DNA of 64,000 bases from Sporosarcina psychrophila (GTDB lineage Bacteria; Bacillota; Bacilli; Bacillales_A; Planococcaceae): positions 3,533,001 to 3,597,000 of the forward strand of contig NZ_CP014616.1 of assembly GCF_001590685.1 (NCBI RefSeq). The letters are read 5' to 3'. Shown here piece by piece: positions 37,261 to 46,313 of the stretch. Within the stretch, counting starts at the first letter, position 1, and every line of letters starts with the position of its first letter. The position numbers and the translations under genes are program-made. The notes beneath the pieces are model-generated. The model saw only the letters and a program-made list of their open reading frames with translations. It had not been told where the DNA came from and did not search any database.

Positions 37261-37986
37261 ATGAAGAATAACCAATTCTCAGCTGGTCTAAAAGCAGGGA
37301 CGAGCATTGCAATCGGATATTTCCCCGTGGCGCTCACATTTGGACTGCTCGCAAAAACTGCCGGCTTGTCTATTATAGAAGCTACGGCGATGAGTATATT
37401 CGTTTACGCCGGTGCCGCACAATACATGTCGCTCAGCCTAATTACATTAGGTATCGACCCGCTGTTGATTGTCATGAATACATTCGTCGTCAATATTCGA
37501 CACTTTCTTATGACGGCTTCGCTCAATGAAAAGATGCAGCCCGCTCGAAAATGGGTCAAAGCGATCTATGCGTTCGGCATTACAGACGAATCATTTACAG
37601 TACTCGCAACAGGGAAGAAAGGAAAGATTCCGACCGCATTCGCATTTGGCGTATCGTTAATTGCGTATGGCAGTTGGGTCATCTTCACCGTTATCGGTCA
37701 CATTATCGGCGCAAATCTTCCACAGTTTTTACAAGCCGCAATGTCGATTGCCCTCTATGCAATGTTCATCGGATTACTTGTTCCTTCGATGAAGGGCAAC
37801 CGCAAAGTCGTCATGCTCGCTGCACTTGCTGCCGCCATCCATTGTGTCCTGTACGTAACAGAGGCCTTGTCGACAGGCTGGTCCATTCTTGTTGCAACAC
37901 TTGCATCTTCTATTCTAGTAGAGATTGTTTATTCACGGCGTGGGAAAACGACTGAAACGATGTTCAAACGAGAGGAGGAAGTTTAA
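37261..37986 (+). CDS. azlC: AzlC-type branched-chain amino acid exporter, large subunit
   Basis: 241 residues with about six TM helices. Conserved features: GYFPVALTFGLLAKTAGLS (about 20-38), FVYAGAAQYMSLSLI and NIRHFLMTASL, then ITDESF. It pairs with the small subunit AzlD, which overlaps its stop (TAATG). The ATG at 37261 is chosen; a GTG three codons earlier is possible because GGGAAG lies between. In B. subtilis AzlCD exports branched-chain amino acids and confers azaleucine resistance. Confidence 0.9.
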   Translation: MKNNQFSAGLKAGTSIAIGYFPVALTFGLLAKTAGLSIIEATAMSIFVYAGAAQYMSLSLITLGIDPLLIVMNTFVVNIRHFLMTASLNEKMQPARKWVKAIYAFGITDESFTVLATGKKGKIPTAFAFGVSLIAYGSWVIFTVIGHIIGANLPQFLQAAMSIALYAMFIGLLVPSMKGNRKVVMLAALAAAIHCVLYVTEALSTGWSILVATLASSILVEIVYSRRGKTTETMFKREEEV

Positions 37987-38294
37987 TGGGGCCTAGTTAT
38001 TGGTGGATGCTTCTTGGTATGGCACTTGTGACGTACATTCCGCGTATGATTCCGCTGACTGTTTTAGACGGTAAAGAGCTGCCGCCGGTTGTGTCAGGTG
38101 TCTTGCGCAACATTCCCTATGCCGTCCTAGGTGCGCTCATCTTTCCAGCAATTTTATTTGTACAGGAAGGGAATATATTGTTTGGGGTGCTTGGAGCCGG
38201 TGCCGCGTTTTTAATCGCCATTTTTGGCGGCGGGGTGATGTCTGTTGTTCTTGGCACGATTGCTGTGCTGGCTGTTTATAGTTTGTTTATGTGA
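37986..38294 (+). CDS. azlD: AzlD-type exporter, small subunit
   Basis: 102 residues, four TM helices. The conserved TYIPRMIPLTVL (about 16-27) and LRNIPYAVLGALIFPAIL (about 40-57) are present. Translation is coupled to azlC (TAATG). Followed within 10 bp by a terminator. Confidence 0.9.
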   Translation: MGPSYWWMLLGMALVTYIPRMIPLTVLDGKELPPVVSGVLRNIPYAVLGALIFPAILFVQEGNILFGVLGAGAAFLIAIFGGGVMSVVLGTIAVLAVYSLFM

Positions 38295-38302
38295 GGATGG
38301 GG

Positions 38303-38327
38303 GGCCGCTTGGGTGCGGTCTTTTTTT
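38303..38327 (+). terminator. Terminator of azlCD
   Basis: GGCCGC pairs with GCGGTC over a TTGGGT loop, then seven T. Confidence 0.75.
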
Positions 38328-38335
38328 GTTTTAGG

Positions 38336-38700
38336 ATGATTGGTTGGTTGACGGCGGAGGATATGCTCGGTTAGTCGCGTGTTTTGATCGGGCGGCGGTG
38401 GATATGATCGGTTAGTCGCGGGTTATGATCGGCTCGCGGCGGATATGTTCGGTTGGCAACGTCTTATGATCGGGCGGCGGCAGATATGCTCGGTTGGCAA
38501 CGTCTTATGATCGGGCGGCGGCAGATATGCTCGGTTGGCAACGTCTTATGATCGGGCGGCGATGGATATGCTCGGTTGGCACGGGATATGCTCGATTGGG
38601 CATGGGCATATGCTCGGTTGGCACGCGATATGATCGGTTGACTCGCGGTATGCTCGGTTGAACACGCGATATGATTGGTTGGCATCAGTTATGCTCGCTC
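38336..38700. repeat. Phased tandem array 2 (41-bp units)
   Basis: Units alternate TATGATCGGGCGGCGGCAGA with TATGCTCGGTTGGCAACGTC. The strictest part has a 41-bp period (TATGNTCGG at 38444, 38485, 38526 and 38567), i.e. two ~20.5-bp subrepeats. It lies between the azlCD terminator and the csbA terminator. Confidence 0.9.
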
Positions 38701-38728
38701 AAAAGGAAAATCCCCATTTCATCCCACA

Positions 38729-38757
38729 ACAAAACCGCTCCTTTAACAGCGAGCGGC
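38729..38757 (-). terminator. Terminator of csbA
   Basis: On the minus strand CCGCTC and GAGCGG enclose a short loop and are followed by TTTTGTTG. Confidence 0.65.
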
Positions 38758-38765
38758 TCCATTCG

Positions 38766-39017
38766 TCAATCCTCTTGTTCATGCTGCCTTGCAATCTTCA
38801 TCATACGTGTCGCATACCAAAATCCGACCGTGAGCGATAGCGCATCCGCCCCGTAAAGAAGCCAGTTATGCGTATAACCCGCGTATACCGAAGCTGCAAT
38901 CAATGCAACCGTTAAAATAAGGCCGACGACGTGGTGAAATGTCACACGGGTGAATAAAATAACAAGTAATCCCGGCAAAAGCAAGGCAAGTAACAGTTTA
39001 GTATCGAATGAATCCAT
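38766..39017 (-). CDS. csbA: CsbA-like small membrane protein
   Basis: 83 residues from the ATG at 39017 (GGAAGGA nine bases upstream). Three TM helices; LLALLLPGLLVILFTRVTFHH and GYTHNW resemble B. subtilis CsbA (DUF2198), a sigma-B-controlled protein of unknown function. In B. subtilis csbA lies with the uvr genes near minJ, which agrees with the neighbour here. Confidence 0.8.
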   Translation of the reverse strand: MDSFDTKLLLALLLPGLLVILFTRVTFHHVVGLILTVALIAASVYAGYTHNWLLYGADALSLTVGFWYATRMMKIARQHEQED

Positions 39018-39055
39018 TTTCAACATTCCTTCCAGAGTAATCGTTCACTCGATGT

Positions 39056-40225
39056 TTACCGAACGACGAGAAGTCCTAGGCGATGGTGGTCATGTCGATA
39101 AATAACCTGTTGCATAAGCCGAACTTCCCCGTTACGATCAATCACTTGCAAGCGACAATGTGCAGCATTAAGCTGAATCGCATCATATAGTTCTTTCTCG
39201 TTACTTACCTGAAGACCATTTACAGCACGAATGTATTCACCCGGCAGAAGCCCCATTTTTTCTCCTGGAGATCCTGGTACGACGCCCGCGATGACAACCC
39301 CCGCTGGACGCGGCGCAACAGCGAACCCCCCTTGCCTGTCACGTACCGAAGCCGTAATGGAAATGGCTACCCGACACACTACTCCTAGCAGTAAAGCTAC
39401 CCATCCTAAAATCGGAAGCCATAATGCAGCAAGCCCTACGATAACGACAATACCGCCTGTCCAAACGATAGCGCGGCCAATTTTTGGGAATAAAACATCT
39501 GGATACAGCGAGCGAGCCACTTGTGAAAATCCGATTATAACAGGAACCGGAACAAAACTGAATGCACTCTCTCCAAATGTGAATTGCGGCCAATATGGTA
39601 CGAAAGCCGAAATCATATCCCCTGGCACCAGAAATACAACCGGCAACAGCCATAGCCGCTTCGTCTTGAAGGCTGCAGCACGCAGTCCACGGTTTGTATG
39701 CATCAAGGACGGCGACGCATACCGGATCGTATGACGTCTAATAAGAAGTCCTTCTACAATTAAGAATAACCCAGCGATGACTGGAATCGTTACAGCAAGA
39801 TCGCCAAGTAAATCCGCCTGCTCTGGCGTCCAGCCACGAAACGAGAAATTCCCCATATACTTTTCTATGAAATAAAGAGCGAAAAAAGCCGCAGACGCAA
39901 AATAAATCGGTGAAGTCACTTTATAATAGAATGTCAGCAGTGCAATAAGTGCTGACGCAGAAAATAGCACAAGCCAACCCGGATCTGCTAGCAAACCTGC
40001 CCCGGAAATCAAAACGGACAGTACGAGCGCATAGGGCCATGACTCCGCCAATAGCCGCTTTAATTCTGTTAACCCCGGCAACAATCGGACTTTGAAACTC
40101 CGACGCTCTTTTTTCACACGGAAATACCCAACTCCAACTGCTGTAAAAAGAACCGCTATGAATAATGGATTCAGGAAAAACAGCGCAACCGCTTCTACTA
40201 TGTCAAACATCGTTTTCTCGGACAC
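39056..40225 (-). CDS. minJ: PDZ-domain membrane protein, MinJ-like
   Basis: 389 residues: about eight TM helices (1-295) followed by a PDZ domain (about 300-385: GVVIAGVVPGSPGEKMGLLPGEYIRAVNG). In B. subtilis MinJ links DivIVA to MinD and directs division-site selection; it lies next to ctpB and swrA, like here with ctpB. GTG start at 40225 with GGTGA six bases upstream. No SwrA gene is present between the two. Confidence 0.85.
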   Translation of the reverse strand: MSEKTMFDIVEAVALFFLNPLFIAVLFTAVGVGYFRVKKERRSFKVRLLPGLTELKRLLAESWPYALVLSVLISGAGLLADPGWLVLFSASALIALLTFYYKVTSPIYFASAAFFALYFIEKYMGNFSFRGWTPEQADLLGDLAVTIPVIAGLFLIVEGLLIRRHTIRYASPSLMHTNRGLRAAAFKTKRLWLLPVVFLVPGDMISAFVPYWPQFTFGESAFSFVPVPVIIGFSQVARSLYPDVLFPKIGRAIVWTGGIVVIVGLAALWLPILGWVALLLGVVCRVAISITASVRDRQGGFAVAPRPAGVVIAGVVPGSPGEKMGLLPGEYIRAVNGLQVSNEKELYDAIQLNAAHCRLQVIDRNGEVRLMQQVIYRHDHHRLGLLVVR

Positions 40226-40344
40226 GAACCGTCACCATCCAATCTTCGTTTACACTATCATGTTTCTACATTGTAACAAAAGAATCCTGCTCTATGTGAA
40301 ACGTTATTGAATTATTCATTAAATGGGAAAAACCGCTTATAGTT

Positions 40345-40480
40345 TTGGGGTGGTGTAGGCGATAGTCATGGCTCTTCCCCTTGAAGTCACGGCTATCCCC
40401 CGCGAAGTCATGGCCGACAAAGTTAGTAAGGGCAAATACCGACTTTGTCATGGCTAGTCTCCCCGAAGTCATGGCCACCT
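40345..40480. repeat. Phased tandem array 3 (short, ~20.6-bp units)
   Basis: GAAGTCATGGC-type units begin at about 40365, 40386, 40407, (40427), 40447 and 40468, a mean spacing of 20.6 bp. The core resembles that of arrays 1 and 4. It lies beyond the ctpB terminator. Confidence 0.75.
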
Positions 40481-40503
40481 GCCATCTACCTCATCCAATA
40501 AAA

Positions 40504-40536
40504 CAAAAAAACTCCCGACATCGTAACGTCGGGAGT
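40504..40536 (-). terminator. Terminator of ctpB
   Basis: On the minus strand ACTCCCGAC pairs with GTCGGGAGT (9 bp, perfect), followed by TTTTTTT. Confidence 0.93.
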
Positions 40537-40542
40537 CATCGT

Positions 40543-41991
40543 TTACTTTCCATCTACTATATGATGGATATAGCCAATTGCCATTTGCAACTGATCGTCA
40601 TTTTTACGGTCGTTTCGGAATTCTTCCACTTTAATTTTTACCGTTGAGAAGAATAATCGATCCATGGTCGGTCCCGCTTCTACTTCAGCATCTTCACGAA
40701 AAGCACTAACTGCACGAGAAGTTGATTCATCAAAAAATCCGTCGTTTCGGGCGACACTATATCCTAGGCCCGTCAGCAACTTCTGGCCATAAGCGATATC
40801 GTCGTGATAATCGCCTTCCGTATAGACTTCTGTGACGAGTCGGATATGCTCGCCAAACAATTCACTTTGAACAACTTCAAGGTCTTCTTTCACACCTTTT
40901 CCGTGAATCCACTTTTCTTTTGGTGTGAGCCATTTATGCGTCGACAACTTCATTTCTCCGCCGTTTGACAAGTCCAATGTTTCTTGAACCGTTCCTTTTC
41001 CGAAACTCGTTGCACCAATGATGTAGCCTCTTTTTAAATCTTTCAATGCAGCGCTCATCACTTCACTTGCGGAGGCACTGCCTTTATCCTGCAGTAAAAC
41101 AATCGGCATTTTTTGCAGTTTTTCATCATATGGAAACTTGTCGGTCTTTTCCGTAACGAGCGGTTCCAGCGTTCCAGCCGCATCTTGCATATAGGCAAAA
41201 GTCGTATCTTTCTTCACTAAACTGCCCACGATACCGCCAACAGTATGCAGGTAACCGCCGGGGTTGCCGCGCACATCGATTATCAGTGACTGTGCCCCGT
41301 CCTTAATGAGCTTGTTTGTTCCATCCAGCCACTCTTGGCGGCTCTCATTGCCGAACATCGTAATCGATATGTAACCGATCTTCTGTCCACGCTCTTCAAT
41401 CATTTCAGTGGATACAGTTTTTACAGGAATACTGTCCCTCACGACCGACACTTCGATATGCTTATCCAAATCAGGCCTGAAAATCGTCATGGAAACCGTT
41501 GTCCCTTTCTTACCGCGGATTCGCTGTACAACGTCTTGCAGTGATTCCCCTTCAATTCGCTCGTCGTCAATACGAACGATTTCGTCATACGGCTGCAAAC
41601 CCGCTTTTTCAGCTGGAGACCCTTTCACCGGAGCAACAATGATGTATTTCCCATTCGAGCGCGTAATTTCAGCGCCGATCCCGATTCGCTCTCCTGCCAG
41701 CGATTCCTTATGGGCGGCCGCCTCTTCCTGCGACAGATACGTCGAATACGGATCGCCGATGACATCCGCCATTCCGCGCAGCGCCCCTTCAATCAACCTG
41801 TCCTTATCCACTGGGTATACGCCTTGTTTCTTGATGACGTTGAACGCTTCACCGATTACCGGAAACGACGCACTTAGCGTCCCCTCTTCCTTCTTAGCAC
41901 TTCCTTCTCCTGCACAACCATCCAACAGAAGAAAGACGACCGTCGCCAAAGCGGCCAGTATGACGAATAACATAAACCGGCTTCTCTGCAT
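40543..41991 (-). CDS. ctpB: C-terminal processing protease CtpB (S41)
   Basis: 482 residues from the ATG at 41991 (AGGAGGGG); the 16 earlier codons are not needed. An N-terminal anchor (about 6-25) ends in LLLDGC, which could be a weak lipobox. The PDZ domain (about 100-175) has GSPAEKAGLQPYDEIVRIDDE. The S41 core has the catalytic Ser in GSASASEVMS and Lys in SFGKGTVQ. A peptidoglycan-binding domain (about 405-445, GYSVARNDGFFDESTSRAVS) closes the protein. In B. subtilis CtpB cleaves SpoIVFA during sporulation and lies in the same neighbourhood. Confidence 0.92.
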   Translation of the reverse strand: MQRSRFMLFVILAALATVVFLLLDGCAGEGSAKKEEGTLSASFPVIGEAFNVIKKQGVYPVDKDRLIEGALRGMADVIGDPYSTYLSQEEAAAHKESLAGERIGIGAEITRSNGKYIIVAPVKGSPAEKAGLQPYDEIVRIDDERIEGESLQDVVQRIRGKKGTTVSMTIFRPDLDKHIEVSVVRDSIPVKTVSTEMIEERGQKIGYISITMFGNESRQEWLDGTNKLIKDGAQSLIIDVRGNPGGYLHTVGGIVGSLVKKDTTFAYMQDAAGTLEPLVTEKTDKFPYDEKLQKMPIVLLQDKGSASASEVMSAALKDLKRGYIIGATSFGKGTVQETLDLSNGGEMKLSTHKWLTPKEKWIHGKGVKEDLEVVQSELFGEHIRLVTEVYTEGDYHDDIAYGQKLLTGLGYSVARNDGFFDESTSRAVSAFREDAEVEAGPTMDRLFFSTVKIKVEEFRNDRKNDDQLQMAIGYIHHIVDGK

Positions 41992-42064
41992 AATGCAATG
42001 TCCCCTCCTCCGTCCACTATATGAACGATAAAGGAACATTACGACAGCAGAAAACCGGCTTTCT

Positions 42065-42646
42065 TCAATCTAAATTCTTAACAAGGCTCCTCAATGCTTT
42101 TTCATCCATCGGCCCAACAATTTTCTGACTGATCTTACCGTCCGTGCCAATCATAAACGTTGTCGGAATTGGGATAATCCGGTAATCATCGATAACGGTA
42201 CCTTCTTTATCCAGCGGAATCGGGAACGTTAATCCATAGAGTTTGATGAATTCCTCAACGCCCTTAAGGCCCCGCCTTTCCTCCGTCGTCAAGTTGACCG
42301 CAATAATTTCCACATTATCGGTATCCTTATATTTCTTATAGTATTTCTGCATATGCGGCATTTCCGCCTTACATGGACCACACCACGAAGCCCAGAAATT
42401 TAATATTACTTTTTTGCCCTTCAAATCCGATAACTTCACCACATCACCAGACATCGTAGACAGTTCAAAGTCAGGCGGAACCGAACCTTTTTCCAAACCA
42501 GGCTCATCGTCTAATGCACTAAAGTCGGCACCAATCAGAAATTCATCAATTGGTTTTGGTTTATCCAAATTCGATTTCACCATAATGACCACCATCGATC
42601 CGATAAGCAGTACAGCTATGATGAATCCGAGTGTTTTCTTATTCAT
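42065..42646 (-). CDS. Membrane-anchored thioredoxin-like protein (ResA/TlpA type)
   Basis: 193 residues: one N-terminal TM anchor (about 6-24), then a TlpA-like fold (about 55-190) with the redox motif WCGPCK and cis-Pro in IPIPTTFMI. It would reduce or oxidise disulfides on the outer membrane face, e.g. cytochrome c apoproteins or other exported proteins. Its start overlaps the end of the preceding membrane protein gene by 8 bp, so the two are co-translated. Confidence 0.88.
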   Translation of the reverse strand: MNKKTLGFIIAVLLIGSMVVIMVKSNLDKPKPIDEFLIGADFSALDDEPGLEKGSVPPDFELSTMSGDVVKLSDLKGKKVILNFWASWCGPCKAEMPHMQKYYKKYKDTDNVEIIAVNLTTEERRGLKGVEEFIKLYGLTFPIPLDKEGTVIDDYRIIPIPTTFMIGTDGKISQKIVGPMDEKALRSLVKNLD

Positions 42647-43286
42647 AGATATCCCTCCAATCTAACTTTCGCATAAACACAATCACAAAAAACAATCCCA
42701 TGACTACAGTCGTAATAAGCGGTGTCTGAATAAATTCATCTGGTTGGACGGCAGCCACAAAAACATGAACCGCCATAAACACAAGTGCAAGTTGAACCGG
42801 CCAATTATCCGCTTTCCCACTATTCATCCAGAAAAATACCGCGAATAACCCAAATACAACTACCGTTACTACTTGCGCAATCATTTCGCCTTCATTCAAT
42901 AAAACCATTATCACCTGATACACAACTTGAACTAAAACTGCACCCGTAAAAAGTGCCCGAAATCCATTAGCATCAAGCCGCCCCTTCTTCATGTCCCATA
43001 AGGTCTTCCCGGCAATAAATAGCAGCCCCAAGTAAAAACCGACTGCCCCACCGTGGAAATAAACAATCGCAAGTGGTGACCGAAGAACCGAATTGAAATC
43101 AGTGAGTACTATACTCAATTTCCAAACAATCACCAAGTAAAAGAACGCATCTCCTATGATTTCCGCCTGCTTCTTCCCAAATCTGAACCGAACTGCACTA
43201 TATGCAACAACAAATGCTACCATGAGGGCAATCCAAGATGAGGGAACACTAAGGCTTCCTATCGTGAAAAATGAAGTGACTGGCAT
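42639..43286 (-). CDS. Multi-pass membrane protein, partner of the thioredoxin-like protein
   Basis: 215 residues with six or seven TM helices. The start is the ATG at 43286 (AGGGGG nine bases away). The segment YFHGGAVGFYLGLLF (about 79-93) loosely recalls the Lgt fold, but the catalytic Lgt motifs are not complete, so I do not call it Lgt. No cysteine pair typical of CcdA is seen. The 8-bp overlap with the thioredoxin gene suggests a functional pair. Family not recognised. Confidence 0.7.
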   Translation of the reverse strand: MPVTSFFTIGSLSVPSSWIALMVAFVVAYSAVRFRFGKKQAEIIGDAFFYLVIVWKLSIVLTDFNSVLRSPLAIVYFHGGAVGFYLGLLFIAGKTLWDMKKGRLDANGFRALFTGAVLVQVVYQVIMVLLNEGEMIAQVVTVVVFGLFAVFFWMNSGKADNWPVQLALVFMAVHVFVAAVQPDEFIQTPLITTVVMGLFFVIVFMRKLDWRDIYE

Positions 43287-43366
43287 TCGCATTTGCCCCC
43301 TTCAACACCTAATACCATAATCGTATCCAAAAATAGCATCGAAAGCCATCATTCTAGTTGAAAGAA

Positions 43367-43397
43367 ACAAAAAAAATCCGCCTCAGTCTTGAGGCGG
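43367..43397 (-). terminator. Terminator of ftsE-ftsX-M23 operon
   Basis: On the minus strand TCCGCCTCA pairs with TGAGGCGGA (perfect) and is followed by TTTTTTTTG. Confidence 0.92.
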
Positions 43398-43407
43398 ACA
43401 CAATTAG

Positions 43408-44721
43408 TTAGAATGATACATAACGTAATGGATTCACGGCACTTGGTCCAGATGCAGACCAGTTTCCGATATGCATTTCAAAATGGAGGTGAGGCCCGGT
43501 CGATGCGCCTGTGGTTCCAATCTTCCCGATGAACTGGCCTTTCGCAACTTGCTGACCAGCGCTTGTATTAATGCTGGACAAATGTGCATAAACTGTTGTG
43601 AAAATCTGCCCATCAATTGAATGTGTCACCATGATTACATTGCCGTAAGTTCCCATTGGTCCGGCGTGGGAAACAACACCGTCACCCGCCGATACAACAG
43701 ATGTTCCAGTGCTATTCGCAATATCGGCTCCACGGTGCTGCCTTTGAGTGCCGTAAATTGGATGCGTTCTCCAACCGAATGACGACGTGTAAGTTCCGGA
43801 AGCAGGTTTCGTCCATGTCCCATTTGAGACGGGTGGAAGATAAGAAGATGAACCCCCACTACCACTACTATTTTGTCTGTCTTTCGCGGCTTGAGCTGCC
43901 GCTGCTTTACGTGCAATTTCAGCTTGACGCGCAATTTCAGCAATACGTTTTTGTTCTGTTATAATTTTCTTTTCAACATCCTTACTAACTTCATAAGTTT
44001 CATGCAAATCAACTTCTAGCTTTTCTTTTTCGTTGGCTAATTTCTGTTGTTCTGCTTCTAGTTTATCGATTAACTTATTCTTATCACTTTTCTGTGCTAA
44101 AAGAGATGCTCTCAAGTTTTGAAGTTCTTTTTTAGCGGCTTCCTGCTTGGCAAGTTTTGACTCGACAAGTGCTTTTTCTTCTTCAAGCTGCGCAATATCA
44201 CTCGCTTGTTGCTCCATAATACTTCGATCTGCATCCATTAAAGAATTGACAGCTGAAAAACGGTCTATGAAATCTGCAAAACTATTGGCTCCGAGAAGAA
44301 CGTCAAGATAGCTAACTTGTCCGCCTTTTACTTGCATAGCACGAACACGTTCACGCAATACCACGTCACGCTCTTCAATTTTCTTTTCAAGATCAGCAAT
44401 TGAAATGCGTAACGCATCAATTTCTTCGGTTGTTTTATTTATTTGTCCGATAACACGGTTAATCTGTTCGTTGGATTCGTTTATTTTAGCGTTAAGTGCT
44501 AAAATTTGATCCGTAATTTTTTCGATAGTCGTTTTTTTGCTTTTAATTTCAGTATTCTTTTTACTAATTCCCGTATTCAATTCGCTTTTCTTCTTATCAA
44601 GTAATTTCTGTTCTTTTTTCAGGTCATCCAAAGGACTCGCTAAAACTCCCGCTCCACTAATAATAGTGGACAGGAAAACGATTGCAATTGTACCTGACAA
44701 CAGCTTTTTATATCTATTCAA
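43408..44721 (-). CDS. Coiled-coil M23 peptidoglycan hydrolase (EnvC-like)
   Basis: 437 residues: signal peptide (1-28), long coiled coil (about 30-250), low-complexity linker (about 265-295) and M23 domain (about 305-437). Zinc ligands are intact: His and Asp in HRGADIA, and HLHFEMH with the second His pair, so it should be an active endopeptidase. It follows ftsX after about 35 bp. FtsEX activates coiled-coil hydrolases in many bacteria (EnvC in E. coli, CwlO in B. subtilis, PcsB in streptococci); the gene order strongly suggests that this is its hydrolase partner. Confidence 0.9.
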   Translation of the reverse strand: MNRYKKLLSGTIAIVFLSTIISGAGVLASPLDDLKKEQKLLDKKKSELNTGISKKNTEIKSKKTTIEKITDQILALNAKINESNEQINRVIGQINKTTEEIDALRISIADLEKKIEERDVVLRERVRAMQVKGGQVSYLDVLLGANSFADFIDRFSAVNSLMDADRSIMEQQASDIAQLEEEKALVESKLAKQEAAKKELQNLRASLLAQKSDKNKLIDKLEAEQQKLANEKEKLEVDLHETYEVSKDVEKKIITEQKRIAEIARQAEIARKAAAAQAAKDRQNSSGSGGSSSYLPPVSNGTWTKPASGTYTSSFGWRTHPIYGTQRQHRGADIANSTGTSVVSAGDGVVSHAGPMGTYGNVIMVTHSIDGQIFTTVYAHLSSINTSAGQQVAKGQFIGKIGTTGASTGPHLHFEMHIGNWSASGPSAVNPLRYVSF

Positions 44722-44755
44722 CTTCCCAGTTCCCCTCTCACACTCTATCTATCAC

Positions 44756-45640
44756 TTACACTTTAAGAAATTTACGCACAGACATAAAGCTGCCCCAAAT
44801 ACCAATAAAGATCCCCATAAACAGAATCAGTCCATTCAGTTGGATTATAAATGGTGTCGTGTTTAGTAATTGGAACAATTCTCCTTGTAGCTTCGGTTCC
44901 AAAAGCTCGAATAGTTTGTAATAGGATATAGAAATGATGAGCATTGGAGCTAATGCCCCCAAAATGCCAAGCCACATTCCTTCCAACAAAAACGGAATAC
45001 GCACGAAGTTATTCGTCGCTCCGACTAATTTCATAATTTCAATTTCAGTTCTTCTAGCAACGATAGTTATTCGGATCGTGTTCGAAATAAGGAACATCGC
45101 CGTGAATAACAGTGCCAATATCAAAACAATACCGATATTCCGGCTCAGGTTAAGTACATTGAAGAGTTTCTCCACTTTTTCTTCGCCATACACGACCTCA
45201 TATGTATAGTCGTATGTATCAATTTTCTTAGCAATAGTAGCAGTCTGTTGTGGATCCTTCGCTTTTACATAGAGTGCATCGCCAAGCGGATTACTCTGTT
45301 TATATAAACTAAGTTCGTCACCAAATGATTTAATCATCTTGTCTAGCTCAGCATCTCTCGACGAATAGACCACTTCGAGAACGCCATCTGTCGAACGAAC
45401 TTTTTCTACCAGCTCTTTAATTATCAACTTATCTGCAGCTGGATCCGCAACCACTTTAATTTCCACGTCATTCTCGATACTTTGCGCGAGATGATTAAAA
45501 TTCATCATAATCACGATGAATACACCGACAAGCAGGAGGGTGACAGTAACAGCACTGACTGACGCAAATGTCATCCAGCTATTACGGCGAATACTTTTGA
45601 AGCTTTCGCGTACATGCCGACCGAGTGTTCTAGCCTTCAT
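44756..45640 (-). CDS. ftsX: Cell division ABC transporter permease FtsX
   Basis: 294 residues from the ATG at 45640 (GGAGGTGA). Starts RTLGRHVRESFKSIRRNSWMT, then one TM helix, an extracellular loop (about 50-165) and three more helices. It lacks transport activity and with FtsE transmits ATP hydrolysis across the membrane to a cell wall hydrolase. It overlaps the end of ftsE by 11 bp. Confidence 0.95.
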   Translation of the reverse strand: MKARTLGRHVRESFKSIRRNSWMTFASVSAVTVTLLLVGVFIVIMMNFNHLAQSIENDVEIKVVADPAADKLIIKELVEKVRSTDGVLEVVYSSRDAELDKMIKSFGDELSLYKQSNPLGDALYVKAKDPQQTATIAKKIDTYDYTYEVVYGEEKVEKLFNVLNLSRNIGIVLILALLFTAMFLISNTIRITIVARRTEIEIMKLVGATNNFVRIPFLLEGMWLGILGALAPMLIISISYYKLFELLEPKLQGELFQLLNTTPFIIQLNGLILFMGIFIGIWGSFMSVRKFLKV

Positions 45641-46313
45641 AGTACTCACCTCCGTATTCGTCACGGGTAATGAGTCCGCCTTCTATTGCGATAACACGGT
45701 GTTTTATAGCATTAACAATCTCCCTATTATGGGTGGCCATGACAATCGTCGTTCCACGAGCATTAATCTGTTCGAAGATCCTCATGATCTCCCATGATGT
45801 TTCAGGGTCAAGATTTCCTGTCGGTTCATCTGCAATGACAACTTTCGGTACGTTGACGATTGACCTCGCGATGGAAACACGTTGCTCTTCTCCACCTGAT
45901 AATTCGTTCGGGAACATCCGCGCTTTTTGCGTAAGTCCGACAAGCGCAAGAACATCGTTCACTTTTTTTCGTATTTCTGCTGGCGGTGCTTCAATGACTT
46001 CGAGCGCAAACGCCACATTCTCGTAAACATTCAATTTAGGTAATAATTTAAAGTCCTGAAAAACGACACCAATCTGCCTGCGCAATTGGGGTACACGTTT
46101 GTTACGCAATGTTGCAAGATTTATACCATTAATAAGAATTTCCCCACTTGTTGGTCTTTCTTCACGATACATCATTTTAATAAATGTCGATTTACCTGCA
46201 CCACTCGGACCGACCACGTAAACAAATTCTCCCCGGTCGATTTCGATGTTAATGCCATTTGCTGCTACGACACCGTTTGGATACTTTTTGTAGACATTTT
46301 TCATCACAATCAT
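45630..46313 (-). CDS. ftsE: Cell division ATP-binding protein FtsE
   Basis: 227 residues. Walker A is GPSGAGKSTF, signature LSGGEEQRVSIA, Walker B VVIADEPTGNLD, H-loop MATHNREIV. First gene of the ftsE-ftsX-M23 unit, with GGTGG upstream of the ATG. Note the signature reads SGGEEQ, where SGGQ/SGGE varies in this family. Confidence 0.95.
   Translation of the reverse strand: MIVMKNVYKKYPNGVVAANGINIEIDRGEFVYVVGPSGAGKSTFIKMMYREERPTSGEILINGINLATLRNKRVPQLRRQIGVVFQDFKLLPKLNVYENVAFALEVIEAPPAEIRKKVNDVLALVGLTQKARMFPNELSGGEEQRVSIARSIVNVPKVVIADEPTGNLDPETSWEIMRIFEQINARGTTIVMATHNREIVNAIKHRVIAIEGGLITRDEYGGEYYEG

Noticed and set aside
36480..37337. Longer 285-codon version of the TVP38 protein
   Set aside because: The first 78 codons overlap azlC on the other strand, contain no family sequence and have no RBS; start moved to 37103.
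38464..38685. Open frame over array 2 with repeated HT/NRAY-like peptide
   Set aside because: It follows the 41-bp repeat and has no RBS or flanking gene signals.
42639..43286. Prolipoprotein diacylglyceryl transferase (Lgt)
   Set aside because: One segment recalls Lgt, but the conserved Lgt signature and catalytic residues are not seen.
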